Shown here in pieces: positions 1 to 11,571 of a stretch of 64,000 bases of DNA. Both the position numbers and the translations under genes were made by a program. The DNA lies in assembly GCF_029227915.1 (NCBI RefSeq), contig NC_079875.1:930001-994000 (forward strand), read 5' to 3'. Each line of letters opens with the position of its first letter. Position 1 is the stretch's first letter. Source of the DNA: Hydractinia symbiolongicarpus (lineage: Eukaryota; Cnidaria; Hydrozoa; Anthoathecata; Hydractiniidae). Below the pieces are notes generated by a model that saw only the letters and a program-made list of their open reading frames with translations, was not told the origin of the DNA and searched no databases.

Positions 1-1832
1 AAAAATTCGTTAGGGAAATGAGTTTACTCACTGGGTACTTTCCTTGTATACTTTTGACTATACGGGCCGAGACCGGGATTTACGGGAAATTGCGGGTTTT
101 CGTTTGCCGGCGATTAAACTTCTTTTATTCAGCGTCTCATCAAAAATGAAAACATTTTTAAAAACTACAAGTCTCATGGGATTTAGTGGTGAAATAATAA
201 TTTAAAAAATCGTTTGGGAAATGAGTTTACTCCCTCGGTACTTTCTTTGTATACTTTTGACTATACGGGCCGAGTCCGGGACTTACGGGAAATCGCAGGT
301 TTTCGTTTGCCGGCGATTAAACTTCTTTTATTCAGCGTCTCATCAAAAAGGAAAACATTTTTGAAAACTACAAGTCTCATGCGTTGTGGTGGTGAAAAAA
401 TAATTTAAAAAATCGTTCGGAAAATGAGTTTAAGCCCTGGGTACTTTCTTTGTATACTTTTGACTATACGGGCCGAGTCCGGGATTTACGGGAAATCGCA
501 GGTTTTCGTTTGCCGGCGATTAAACTTCTTTTATTCAGCGTCTCATCAAAAATGAAAACATTTTTAAAAACTACAAGTCTCATGGGCTTTAGTGGTGAAA
601 TAATAATTTAAAAAATCGTTTGGGAAATGAGTTTACTGCCTGGGTACTTTCTTTGTATACTTTTGACTATACGGGCCGAGTCCAGGACTTACGGGAAATC
701 GCAGGTTTTCGTTTGCCGGCGATTAAACTTCTTTTATTCAGCGTCTCATCAAAAAGGAAAACATTTTTGAAAACTACAAGTCTCATGCGTTGTGGTGGTG
801 AAAAAATAATTTATAAAATCGTTCGGGAAATGAGTTTACGCCCTGGGTACTTTCTTTGTATACTTTTGACTATACGGGCCGAGTCCGGGATTTACGGGAA
901 ATCGCAGGTTTTCGTTTGCCGGCGATTAAACTTCTTTTATTCAGCGTCTCATCAAAAATGAAAACATTTTTAAAAACTACAAGTCTCATGGGCTTTAGTG
1001 GTGAAATAATAATTTAAAAAATCGTTTGGGAAATGAGTTTACTGCCTGGGTACTTTCTTTGTATACTTTTGACTATACGGGCCGAGTCCAGGATTTACGG
1101 GAAATCGCAGGTTTTCGTTTGCCGGCGATTAAACTTCTTTTATTCAGCGTCTCATCAAAAATGAAAACATTTCTAAAAAATACAAGTCTCATGCGTTTTA
1201 GTGGTGAAAAAGTAATTTAAAAAATCGTTCGGGAAATGAGTTTACTCCCTGGGTACTTTCTTTGTATACTTTTGACTATACGGGCCAAGCCCGGGATTTA
1301 AGGGAAATCGCGGGTTTTCGTTTGCCGGCGATTAAACTTCTTTTTTCAGCGTCTCATCAAAAATGAAAACATTTTTAATAAGTACAAGTCTCATGGGCTT
1401 TAGTGGTGAAATAATAATTTAAAAAATCGTTTGGGAAATGAGTTTACTCCCTCGGTACTTTCTTTGTATACTTTTGACTATACGGGCCGAGTCCGGGACT
1501 TACGGAAAATCGCAGGTTTTCGTTTGCCGGCGATTAAACTTCTTTTATTTAGCGTCTCATCAAAAATGAAAACATTTTTGAAAACTACAAGTCTCATGCG
1601 TTCTAGTGGTGAAAAAATAATTTAAAAATTCGTTAGGGAAATGAGTTTACTCACTGGGTACTTTCCTTGTATACTTTTGACTATACGGGCCGAGACCGGG
1701 ATTTACGGGAAATTGCGGGTTTTCGTTTGCCGGCGATTAAACTTCTTTTATTCAGCGTCTCATCAAAAATGAAAACATTTTTAAAAACTACAAGTCTCAT
1801 GGGCTTTAGTGGTGAAATAATAATTTAAAAAA

Positions 1833-2644
1833 TCGTTTGGGAAATGAGTTTACTCCCTCGGTACTTTCTTTGTATACTTTTGACTATACGGGCCGAGTCC
1901 GGGATTTACGGGAAATCGCAGGTTTTCGTTTGCCGGCGATTAAACTTCTTTTATTCAGCGTCTCATCAAAAAGGAAAACATTTTTGAAAACTACAAGTCT
2001 CATGCGTTGTGGTGGTGAAAAAATAATTTAAAAAATCGTTCGGGAAATGAGTTTACACCCTGGGTACTTTCTTTTTATACTTTTAACTATACGGGCCGAG
2101 TCCAGGATTTACGGGAAATCGCGGGTTTTCGTTTTCCGGCGATTAAACTTCTTTTATTCAGCGTCTCATCAAAAATGAAAACATTTTTAAAAACTACAAG
2201 TCTCATGGGCTTTAGTGGTGAAATAATAATTTAAAAAATCGTTTGGGAAATGAGTTTACTCCCTCGGTACTTTCTTTGTATACTTTTGACTATACGGGCC
2301 GAGTCCGGGATTTACGGGAAATCGCAGGTTTTCGTTTGCCGGCGATTAAACTTCTTTTATTCAGCGTCTCATCAAAAAGGAAAACATTTTTGAAAACTAC
2401 AAGTCTCATGCGTTGTGGTGGTGAAAAAATAATTTAAAAAATCGTTCGGGAAATGAGTTTACACCCTGGGTACTTTCTTTTTATACTTTTAACTATACGG
2501 GCCGAGTCCAGGATTTACGGGAAATCGCGGGTTTTCGTTTTCCGGCGATTAAACTTCTTTTATTCAGCGTCTCATCAAAAATGAAAACATTTTTAAAAAC
2601 TACAAGTCTCATGGGCTTTAGTGGTGAAATATTAATTTAAAAAA
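1833..2644 (+). repeat. Tandem duplication of one 406-bp dimer inside copy A
   Basis: Two adjacent 406-bp dimers, 1,833-2,238 and 2,239-2,644, are almost identical. Both contain the unusual CTTTTTATACTTTTAACT and CGTTTTCCGGCG variants. They differ at the end: the first has GAAATAATAATTT and the second GAAATATTAATTT. The matching place in the other large copy (7,920-8,325) has only one dimer, with the second form of end. This is either a gain here or a loss there. Confidence 0.85.
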
Positions 2645-4809
2645 TCGTTTGGGAAATGAGTTTACTGCCTGGGTACTTTCTTTGTATACTTTTGACTATA
2701 CGGGCCGAGTCCAGGATTTACGGGAAATCGCAGGTTTTCGTTTGCCGGCGATTAAACTTCTTTTATTCAGCGTCTCATCAAAAATGAAAACATTTCTAAA
2801 AACTACAAGTCTCGTGCGTTTTAGTGGTGAAAAAGTAATTTAAAAAATCGTTCGGGAAATGAGTTTACTCCCTGGGTACTTTCTTTGTATACTTTTGACT
2901 ATAAAGGCCAAGCCCGGGATTTAAGGGAAATCGCGGGTTTTCGTTTGCCGGCGATTAAACTTCTTTTATTCAGCGTCTTATCAAAAATGAAAACATTTTT
3001 AAAAACTACAAGTCTTATGCGTTTTAGTGGTAAAAAAATAATTTAAAAAATCGTTCTGGAAATGAGTTTACTCCCTGGGTACTTTCTTTGTATACTTTTG
3101 ACTATACGGGTCAAGTCCGGGGTTTACAGGAAATGTGGGGTTTTCGTTTGCCTGCGATTAAACTTCTTTTATTCAGCGTCTCATCAAAAATGAAAACATT
3201 TTTGAAAACTACAAGTCTCATGCGTTTTAGTGGTGAAAAGATAATTAAAAAAATCGTTTTGAAAATGAGTTTACTCACAGGGTACTTTCTTTGTATACAT
3301 TCGACTATACGGGCCAAGCCCGGGATTTACGGGAAATCGCGGGTTTTCGTTTGCTGGCGATTAAACCACTTTCATTAAGCGTCTCATCAAAAATGAAAAC
3401 ATTTCTGAAAACTACAAGTCTCATGCGTTTTAGTGGTGAAAAAATATTTTAAAAAATCGTTCGGGAAATGAGTTTACTCACAGGGTACTGTCTTTGTATA
3501 CATTCGACTATACGGGCCAAACCCGGGATTTACGGGAAATCGCGAGTTTTCGTTTGCCGGCGATTAAACTTCTTTCATTAACCGTCTCATCAAAAATGAA
3601 AACATATTTGAAAACTACAAGTCTCATGCGTTTTAGTGGTGAAAAAATAATTTAAAAAATCGTTCCGGAAATGAGTTTACTCCCTGGGTACTTTCTTTGT
3701 ATACTTTGGACTATACGGGCCGAGTCCGGGATTTACGGAAAATTGCGGGTTTTCGTTTGCCGGCGATTAAACTTCTTTTATTCAGCGTCTCATCAAAAAT
3801 GAAAACATTTTTAAAAACTACAAGTCTCATGGGCTTTAGTGGTGAAATAATAATTTAAAAAATCGTTTGGGAAATGAGTTTACTCCCTCGGTACTTTCTT
3901 TGTATACTTTTGACTATACGGGCCGAGTCCGGGACTTACGGGAAATCGCAGGTTTTCGTTTGCCGGCGTTTAAACTTCTTTTATTCAGCGTCTCATCAAA
4001 AAGGAAAACATTTTTGAAAACTACAAGTCTCATGCGTTGTGGTGGTGAAAAAATAATTTAAAAAATCGTTCGGGAAATGTGTTTACACCCTGGGTACTTT
4101 CTTTGTATACTTTTGACTATACGGGCCGAGTCCGGGATTTACGGGAAATCGCAGGTTTTCGTTTGCCGGCGATTAAACTTCTTTTATTCAGCGTCTCATC
4201 AAAAATGAAAACATTTTTGAAAACTGCAAGTCTCATACGTTTTAGTGGTGAAAAAATAATTTAAAAATTCGTTCGGGAAATGAGTTTACTCACTGGGTAC
4301 TTTCCTTGTATACTTTTAACTATACGGGCCGAGTCCGGGATTTACGGGAAATCGCGGGTTTTCGTGTGCCTGCGATTAAACTTCTTTGATTCAGCGTCTC
4401 ATCAAAAATGAAAACATTTTTATAAACTACAAGTCTCATGGGCTTTAGTGGTGAAATAATAATTTAAAAAATCGTTTGGGAAATGAGTTTACTGCCGGGG
4501 TACTTTCTTTGTATACTTTTGACTATACGGGCCGAGTCCAGGATTTACGGGAAATCGCAGGTTTTTGTTTGCCGGCGATTAAACTTCTTTTATTCAGCGT
4601 CTCATCAAAAATGAAAACATTTCTAAAAACTACAAGTCTCATGCGTTTTAGTGGTGAAAAAGTAATTTAAAAAATCGTTCGGGAAATGAGTTTACTCCCT
4701 GGGTACTTTCTTTGTATACTTTTGACTTTACGGGCCGAGTCCGGGATTTACGGAAAATCGCGGATTTTCGTTTGCCGGCGATTAAACTTCTTTTATTCAG
4801 CGTCCCATC

Positions 4810-4825
4810 AAATATGAAAATATTT
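4810..4825. other. Variant hairpin AAATAT-GAAA-ATATTT (example)
   Basis: In the TTGACTTTACGG subfamily two substitutions alter the usual hairpin: AAAAATG becomes AAATATG and AAAACATTT becomes AAAATATTT. Either change alone would weaken the usual stem. Together they form a different 6-bp stem, AAATAT with ATATTT, around GAAA. The same pair is present at about 10,491, 19,618, 23,876, 25,498, 26,106, 27,726, 54,523, 57,155, 58,555, 60,344, 61,558 and 62,569. Confidence 0.7.
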
Positions 4826-5276
4826 TTGAAAACTACAAGTCTCATGCGTTTAGTGGTAAAAAAATAATATAAAAAATCGTTCGGGAAATGAGTTTACTCC
4901 CTGGGTACTTTCTTTGTATACTTTTGACTATACGGGTCAAGTCCGGGGTTTACGGGAAATGGCGGGTTTTCGTTTGCCGGCGATAAAACTTCTTTTATTC
5001 AGCGTCTCATCAAAAATGAAAACATTTTTGAAAACTACAAGTCTCATGCGTTTTAGTGGTGAAAAGATAATTTAAAAAATCGTTTTGAAAATGAGTTTAC
5101 TCACAGGGTACTTTCTTTGTATACATTCGACTATACGGGCCAAGCCCGGGATTTACGGGAAATCGCGGATTTTCGTTTGCCGGCGATTAAACTTCTTTCA
5201 TTAACCGTCTCATCAAAAATGAAAACATATTTGAAAACTACAAGTCTCATGCGTTTTACTGGTGAAAAAATAATTT

Positions 5277-6088
5277 AAAAATTCGTTAGGGAAATGAGTT
5301 TACTCACTGGGTACTTTCCTTGTATACTTTTGACTATACGGGCCGAGCCCGGGATTTACGGGAAATTGCGGGTTTTCGTTTGCCGGCGATTAAACTTCTT
5401 TTATTCAGCGTCTCATCAAAAATGAAAACATTTTTAAAAACTACAAGTCTCATGGGATTTAGTGGTGAAATAATAATTTAAAAAATCGTTTGGGAAATGA
5501 GTTTACTCCCTCGGTACTTTCTTTGTATACTTTTGACTATACGGGCCGAGTCCGGGACTTACGGGAAATCGCAGGTTTTCGTTTGCCGGCGATTAAACTT
5601 CTTTTATTCAGCGTCTCATCAAAAAGGAAAACATTTTTGAAAACTACAAGTCTCATGCGTTGTGGTGGTGAAAAAATAATTTAAAAAATCGTTCGGAAAA
5701 TGAGTTTAAGCCCTGGGTACTTTCTTTGTATACTTTTGACTATACGGGCCGAGTCCGGGATTTACGGGAAATCGCAGGTTTTCGTTTGCCGGCGATTAAA
5801 CTTCTTTTATTCAGCGTCTCATCAAAAATGAAAACATTTTTAAAAAGTACAAGTCTCATGGGCTTTAGTGGTGAAATAATAATTTAAAAAATCGTTTGGG
5901 AAATGAGTTTACTCCCTCGGTACTTTCTTTGTATACTTTTGACTATACGGGCCGAGTCCGGAACTTACGGAAAATCGCAGGTTTTCGTTTGCCGGCGATT
6001 AAACTTCTTTTATTCAGCGTCTCATCAAAAATGAAAACATTTTTGAAAACTACAAGTCTCATGCGTTTTAATGGTGAAAAAATAATTT
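5277..6088 (+). repeat. 812-bp four-monomer derivative between the two large copies
   Basis: The block restarts with TTCGTTAGGG like base 1 and follows bases 1-600 closely (offset 5,276), including the rare TTTAAGCCCTGGG monomer. That third monomer ends AAAAAGTACAAG, close to the TAATAAGTACAAG end of the monomer at about 1,224-1,426. The fourth matches the monomer at 1,427. The simplest reading is that an exchange joined the third and seventh monomers of the large unit and removed four monomers. The block carries GAGCCCGGG where the equivalents at 1 and 6,089 have GAGACCGGG. Confidence 0.75.
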
Positions 6089-9000
6089 AAAAATTCGTTA
6101 GGGAAATGAGTTTACTCACTGGGTACTTTCCTTGTATACTTTTGACTATACGGGCCGAGACCGGGATTTACGGGAAATTGCGGGTTTTCGTTTGCCGGCG
6201 ATTAAACTTCTTTTATTCAGCGTCTCATCAAAAATGAAAACATTTTTAAAAACTACAAGTCTCATGGGATTTAGTGGTGAAATAATAATTTAAAAAATCG
6301 TTTGGGAAATGAGTTTACTCCCTCGGTACTTTCTTTGTATACTTTTGACTATACGGGCCGAGTCCGGGACTTACGGGAAATCGCAGGTTTTCGTTTGCCG
6401 GCGATTAAACTTCTTTTATTCAGCGTCTCATCAAAAAGGAAAACATTTTTGAAAACTACAAGTCTCATGCGTTGTGGTGGTGAAAAAATAATTTAAAAAA
6501 TCGTTCGGAAAATGAGTTTAAGCCCTGGGTACTTTCTTTGTATACTTTTGACTATACGGGCCGAGTCCGGGATTTACGGGAAATCGCAGGTTTTCGTTTG
6601 CCGGCGATTAAACTTCTTTTATTCAGCGTCTCATCAAAAATGAAAACATTTTTAAAGACTACAAGTCTCATGGGCTTTAGTGGTGAAATAATAATTTAAA
6701 AAATCGTTTGGGAAATGAGTTTACTGCCTGGGTACTTTCTTTGTATACTTTTGACTATACGGGCCGAGTCCAGGACTTACGGGAAATCGCAGGTTTTCGT
6801 TTGCCGGCGATTAAACTTCTTTTATTCAGCGTCTCATCAAAAAGGAAAACATTTTTGAAAACTACAAGTCTCATGCGTTGTGGTGGTGAAAAAATAATTT
6901 ATAAAATCGTTCGGGAAATGAGTTTACGCCCTGGGTACTTTCTTTGTATACTTTTGACTATACGGGCCGAGTCCGGGATTTACGGGAAATCGCAGGTTTT
7001 CGTTTGCCGGCGATTAAACTTCTTTTATTCAGCGTCTCATCAAAAATGAAAACATTTTTAAAAACTACAAGTCTCATGGGCTTTAGTGGTGAAATAATAA
7101 TTTAAAAAATCGTTTGGGAAATGAGTTTACTGCCTGGGTACTTTCTTTGTATACTTTTGACTATACGGCCGAGTCCAGGATTTACGGGAAATCGCAGGTT
7201 TTCGTTTGCCGGCGATTAAACTTCTTTTATTCAGCGTCTCATCAAAAATGAAAACATTTCTAAAAAATACAAGTCTCATGCGTTTTAGTGGTGAAAAAGT
7301 AATTTAAAAAATCGTTCGGGAAATGAGTTTACTCCCTGGGTACTTTCTTTGTATACTTTTGACTATACGGGCCAAGCCCGGGATTTAAGGGAAATCGCGG
7401 GTTTTCGTTTGCCGGCGATTAAACTTCTTTTTTCAGCGTCTCATCAAAAATGAAAACATTTTTAATAAGTACAAGTCTCATGGGCTTTAGTGGTGAAATA
7501 ATAATTTAAAAAATCGTTTGGGAAATGAGTTTACTCCCTCGGTACTTTCTTTGTATACTTTTGACTATACGGGCCGAGTCCGGGACTTACGGAAAATCGC
7601 AGGTTTTCGTTTGCCGGCGATTAAACTTCTTTTATTTAGCGTCTCATCAAAAATGAAAACATTTTTGAAAACTACAAGTCTCGTGCGTTCTAGTGGTGAA
7701 AAAATAATTTAAAAATTCGTTAGGGAAATGAGTTTACTCACTGGGTACTTTCCTTGTATACTTTTGACTATACGGGCCGAGACCGGGATTTACGGGAAAT
7801 TGCGGGTTTTCGTTTGCCGGCGATTAAACTTCTTTTATTCAGCGTCTCATCAAAAATGAAAACATTTTTAAAAACTACAAGTCTCATGGGCTTTAGTGGT
7901 GAAATAATAATTTAAAAAATCGTTTGGGAAATGAGTTTACTCCCTCGGTACTTTCTTTGTATACTTTTGACTATACGGGCCGAGTCCGGGATTTACGGGA
8001 AATCGCAGGTTTTCGTTTGCCGGCGATTAAACTTCTTTTATTCAGCGTCTCATCAAAAAGGAAAACATTTTTGAAAACTACAAGTCTCATGCGTTGTGGT
8101 GGTGAAAAAATAATTTAAAAAATCGTTCGGGAAATGAGTTTACACCCTGGGTACTTTCTTTTTATACTTTTAACTATACGGGCCGAGTCCAGGATTTACG
8201 GGAAATCGCGGGTTTTCGTTTTCCGGCGATTAAACTTCTTTTATTCAGCGTCTCATCAAAAATGAAAACATTTTTAAAAACTACAAGTCTCATGGGCTTT
8301 AGTGGTGAAATATTAATTTAAAAAATCGTTTGGGAAATGAGTTTACTGCCTGGGTACTTTCTTTGTATACTTTTGACTATACGGGCCGAGTCCAGGATTT
8401 ACGGGAAATCGCAGGTTTTCGTTTGCCGGCGATTAAACTTCTTTTATTCAGCGTCTCATCAAAAATGAAAACATTTCTAAAAACTACAAGTCTCGTGCGT
8501 TTTAGTGGTGAAAAAGTAATTTAAAAAATCGTTCGGGAAATGAGTTTACTCCCTGGGTACTTTCTTTGTATACTTTTGACTATAAAGGCCAAGCCCGGGA
8601 TTTAAGGGAAATCGCGGGTTTTCGTTTGCCGGCGATTAAACTTCTTTTATTCAGCGTCTTATCAAAAATGAAAACATTTTTAAAAACTACAAGTCTTATG
8701 CGTTTTAGTGGTAAAAAAATAATTTAAAAAATCGTTCTGGAAATGAGTTTACTCCCTGGGTACTTTCTTTGTATACTTTTGACTATACGGGTCAAGTCCG
8801 GGGTTTACAGGAAATGTGGGGTTTTCGTTTGCCTGCGATTAAACTTCTTTTATTCAGCGTCTCATCAAAAATGAAAACATTTTTGAAAACTACAAGTCTC
8901 ATGCGTTTTAGTGGTGAAAAGATAATTAAAAAAATCGTTTTGAAAATGAGTTTACTCACAGGGTACTTTCTTTGTATACATTCGACTATACGGACCAAGC

Positions 9001-10949
9001 CCGGGATTTACGGGAAATCGCGGGTTTTCGTTTGCTGGCGATTAAACCACTTTCATTAAGCGTCTCATCAAAAATGAAAACATTTCTGAAAACTACAAGT
9101 CTCATGCGTTTTAGTGGTGAAAAAATATTTTAAAAAATCGTTCGGGAAATGAGTTTACTCACAGGGTACTGTCTTTGTATACATTCGACTATACGGGCCA
9201 AACCCGGGATTTACGGGAAATCGCGAGTTTTCGTTTGCCGGCGATTAAACTTCTTTCATTAACCGTCTCATCAAAAATGAAAACATATTTGAAAACTACA
9301 AGTCTCATGCGTTTTAGTGGTGAAAAAATAATTTAAAAAATCGTTCCGGAAATGAGTTTACTCCCTGGGTACTTTCTTTGTATACTTTGGACTATACGGG
9401 CCGAGTCCGGGATTTACGGAAAATTGCGGGTTTTCGTTTGCCGGCGATTAAACTTCTTTTATTCAGCGTCTCATCAAAAATGAAAACATTTTTAAAAACT
9501 ACAAGTCTCATGGGCTTTAGTGGTGAAATAATAATTTAAAAAATCGTTTGGGAAATGAGTTTACTCCCTCAGTACTTTCTTTGTATACTTTTGACTATAC
9601 GGGCCGAGTCCGGGACTTACGGGAAATCGCAGGTTTTCGTTTGCCGGCGTTTAAACTTCTTTTATTCAGCGTCTCATCAAAAAGGAAAACATTTTTGAAA
9701 ACTACAAGTCTCATGCGTTGTGGTGGTGAAAAAATAATTTAAAAAATCGTTCGGGAAATGTGTTTACACCCTGGGTACTTTCTTTGTATACTTTTGACTA
9801 TACGGGCCGAGTCCGGGATTTACGGGAAATCGCAGGTTTTCGTTTGCCGGCGATTAAACTTCTTTTATTCAGCGTCTCATCAAAAATGAAAACATTTTTG
9901 AAAACTGCAAGTCTCATACGTTTTAGTGGTGAAAAAATAATTTAAAAATTCGTTCGGGAAATGAGTTTACTCACTGGGTACTTTCCTTGTATACTTTTAA
10001 CTATACGGGCCGAGTCCGGGATTTACGGGAAATCGCGGGTTTTCGTGTGCCTGCGATTAAACTTCTTTGATTCAGCGTCTCATCAAAAATGAAAACATTT
10101 TTATAAACTACAAGTCTCATGGGCTTTAGTGGTGAAATAATAATTTAAAAAATCGTTTGGGAAATGAGTTTACTGCCGGGGTACTTTCTTTGTATACTTT
10201 TGACTATACGGGCCGAGTCCAGGATTTACGGGAAATCGCAGGTTTTTGTTTGCCGGCGATTAAACTTCTTTTATTCAGCGTCTCATCAAAAATGAAAACA
10301 TTTCTAAAAACTACAAGTCTCATGCGTTTTAGTGGTGAAAAAGTAATTTAAAAAATCGTTCGGGAAATGAGTTTACTCCCTGGGTACTTTCTTTGTATAC
10401 TTTTGACTTTACGGGCCGAGTCCGGGATTTACGGAAAATCGCGGATTTTCGTTTGCCGGCGATTAAACTTCTTTTATTCAGCGTCCCATCAAATATGAAA
10501 ATATTTTTGAAAACTACAAGTCTCATGCGTTTAGTGGTAAAAAAATAATATAAAAAATCGTTCGGGAAATGAGTTTACTCCCTGGGTACTTTCTTTGTAT
10601 ACTTTTGACTATACGGGTCAAGTCCGGGGTTTACGGGAAATGGCGGGTTTTCGTTTGCCGGCGATAAAACTTCTTTTATTCAGCGTCTCATCAAAAATGA
10701 AAACATTTTTGAAAACTACAAGTCTCATGCGTTTTAGTGGTGAAAAGATAATTTAAAAAATCGTTTTGAAAATGAGTTTACTCACAGGGTACTTTCTTTG
10801 TATACATTCGACTATACGGGCCAAGCCCGGGATTTACGGGAAATCGCGGATTTTCGTTTGCCGGCGATTAAACTTCTTTCATTAACCGTCTCATCAAAAA
10901 TGAAAACATATTTGAAAACTACAAGTCTCATGCGTTTTACTGGTGAAAA
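6089..10949 (+). repeat. Large HOR, copy B (about 24 monomers)
   Basis: Near-identical to 1-5,268 in monomer order and private markers. It is 407 bp shorter: one 406-bp dimer is absent near 8,325 and one G is missing near 7,167 (ACGGCCGAG). A few single-base differences are visible, for example CTCGTGCGTTC at about 7,680, CCCTCAGTAC at about 9,567 and CGGACCAAG near 8,993. Similarity stops at about 10,949, where the end becomes GAAAATAAAATTAAAA. Very low divergence implies a recent duplication, or gene-conversion-like homogenisation. Confidence 0.9.
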
Positions 10950-11165
10950 TAAAATTAAAAAATCGTTCGGGAAATAAGTTTACTCCCTGGGTACTTTCTT
11001 TGTATACATTCTTCTATACGGGCCAAGCCCGGGATTTACGGGAAATCGCGGGATTTCGTTTGCCGGCGATTAAACCTGTTTCATTAAGCGTCTCATCAAA
11101 AATGAAAACATTTTTGAAAACTACAAGTCTCATGCGTTTTAGTGGTGAAAAAATAATTTAAAAAA
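10950..11165 (+). repeat. Single linking monomer between the large HOR and the dimer block
   Basis: One monomer marked by GGGAAATAAGTTT, ACATTCTTCTATACGGG, GCGGGATTTCG and AAACCTGTTTCATTAAGCG. It belongs to the CATTAAGCG subfamily that becomes common from about 18.9 kb onward. A close relative is at about 26,782. Its end reverts to a C-type. Confidence 0.75.
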
Positions 11166-11368
11166 TCGTTCGGGAAATGAGTTTACTCCCTGGGTACTTT
11201 CTTTGTATACTTTGGACTATACGGGCCGAGTCCGGGATTTACGGGAAATCGCGGGTTTTCGTTTGCCGGCGATTAAACTTCTTTTAGTCAGCGTCTCATC
11301 AAAAATGAAAACATTTTTAAAAAATACAAGTCTCATGGGCTTTAGTGGTGAAATAATAATTTAAAAAA
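11166..11368 (+). repeat. Representative G-type monomer (203 bp)
   Basis: This is an example of the class that ends ATGGGCTTTAGTGGTGAAAT followed by AATAATTTAAAAAA. It has the regional markers ACTTTGGACTATACGGG and TTTTAGTCAGCG instead of ACTTTTGACT and TTTTATTCAGCG. The next monomer begins TCGTTTGGG instead of TCGTTCGGG, a linkage seen after most G-type ends in the window. The shared body holds GTATAC, four GGG runs, the palindrome GCCGGC and an A/T hairpin. Exactly 203 bp separate its start from the next start. Confidence 0.93.
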
Positions 11369-11571
11369 TCGTTTGGGAAATGAGTTTACTCCCTCGGTAC
11401 TTTCTTTGTATACTTTTGACTATACGGGCCGAGTCCGGGTCTTACGGGAAATCGCAGGTTTTCGTTTGCCGGCGATTAAACTTCTTTTATTCAGCGTCTC
11501 ATCAAAAATGAAAACATTTTTGAAAACTACAAGTCTCATGCGTTTTAGTGGTGAAAAAATAATTTAAAAAC
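11369..11571 (+). repeat. Representative C-type monomer (203 bp)
   Basis: This is an example of the class that ends ATGCGTTTTAGTGGTGAAAA followed by AATAATTTAAAAA. It starts TCGTTTGGG and carries CCCTCGGTAC where other monomers have CCCTGGGTAC. Its central GCAGG replaces GCGGG, so the fourth GGG run is missing here. The hairpin at 11,502-11,523 is intact with 9-bp arms. Alternation of this class with the G-type gives the 406-bp dimer that dominates the first 12 kb. Confidence 0.93.
11502..11523. other. Conserved A/T hairpin within the monomer (example)
   Basis: The arms TCAAAAATG and CATTTTTGA are exact reverse complements around an AAAA loop, giving a 9-bp stem. The element sits about 70 bp before the monomer end and recurs in most monomers. 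In copies that read CATTTTTAAAAAC the stem shortens to 7 bp (AAAAATG/CATTTTT). Copies with AAAAAGG, CATATTTGA or CATTTCTGA each carry one mismatch. Any function, for example cruciform extrusion or protein binding, is inference only. Confidence 0.8.

Larger units (their letters stand above)
1..5268 (+). repeat. Large HOR, copy A (about 26 monomers)
   Basis: This block reappears at 6,089-10,949 with the same order of marked monomers. Markers include the CGTTGTGGTGG ends, the TTTATAAAATCG join near 812, a shortened CTTTTTTCAGCG near 1,342, CTATAAAGGCC near 2,900, and GTTTGCTGGCG near 3,350. Offsets are 6,088 before the extra dimer and 5,681 after it. The 5' part is made mainly of 406-bp G/C dimers; the 3' part (about 2,850-5,268) mixes monomers with ACATTCGACT, TTGACTTTACGG and GTCAAGTCCGGGG markers. 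The left end of the copy may lie outside the window. Confidence 0.9.

Noticed and set aside
1-203. Internal sub-repeat structure of the monomer
   Set aside because: CGGGAAAT and TCTCAT each occur twice per monomer, but the surrounding bases do not align, so I do not claim the 203-bp unit arose from a shorter tandem repeat.
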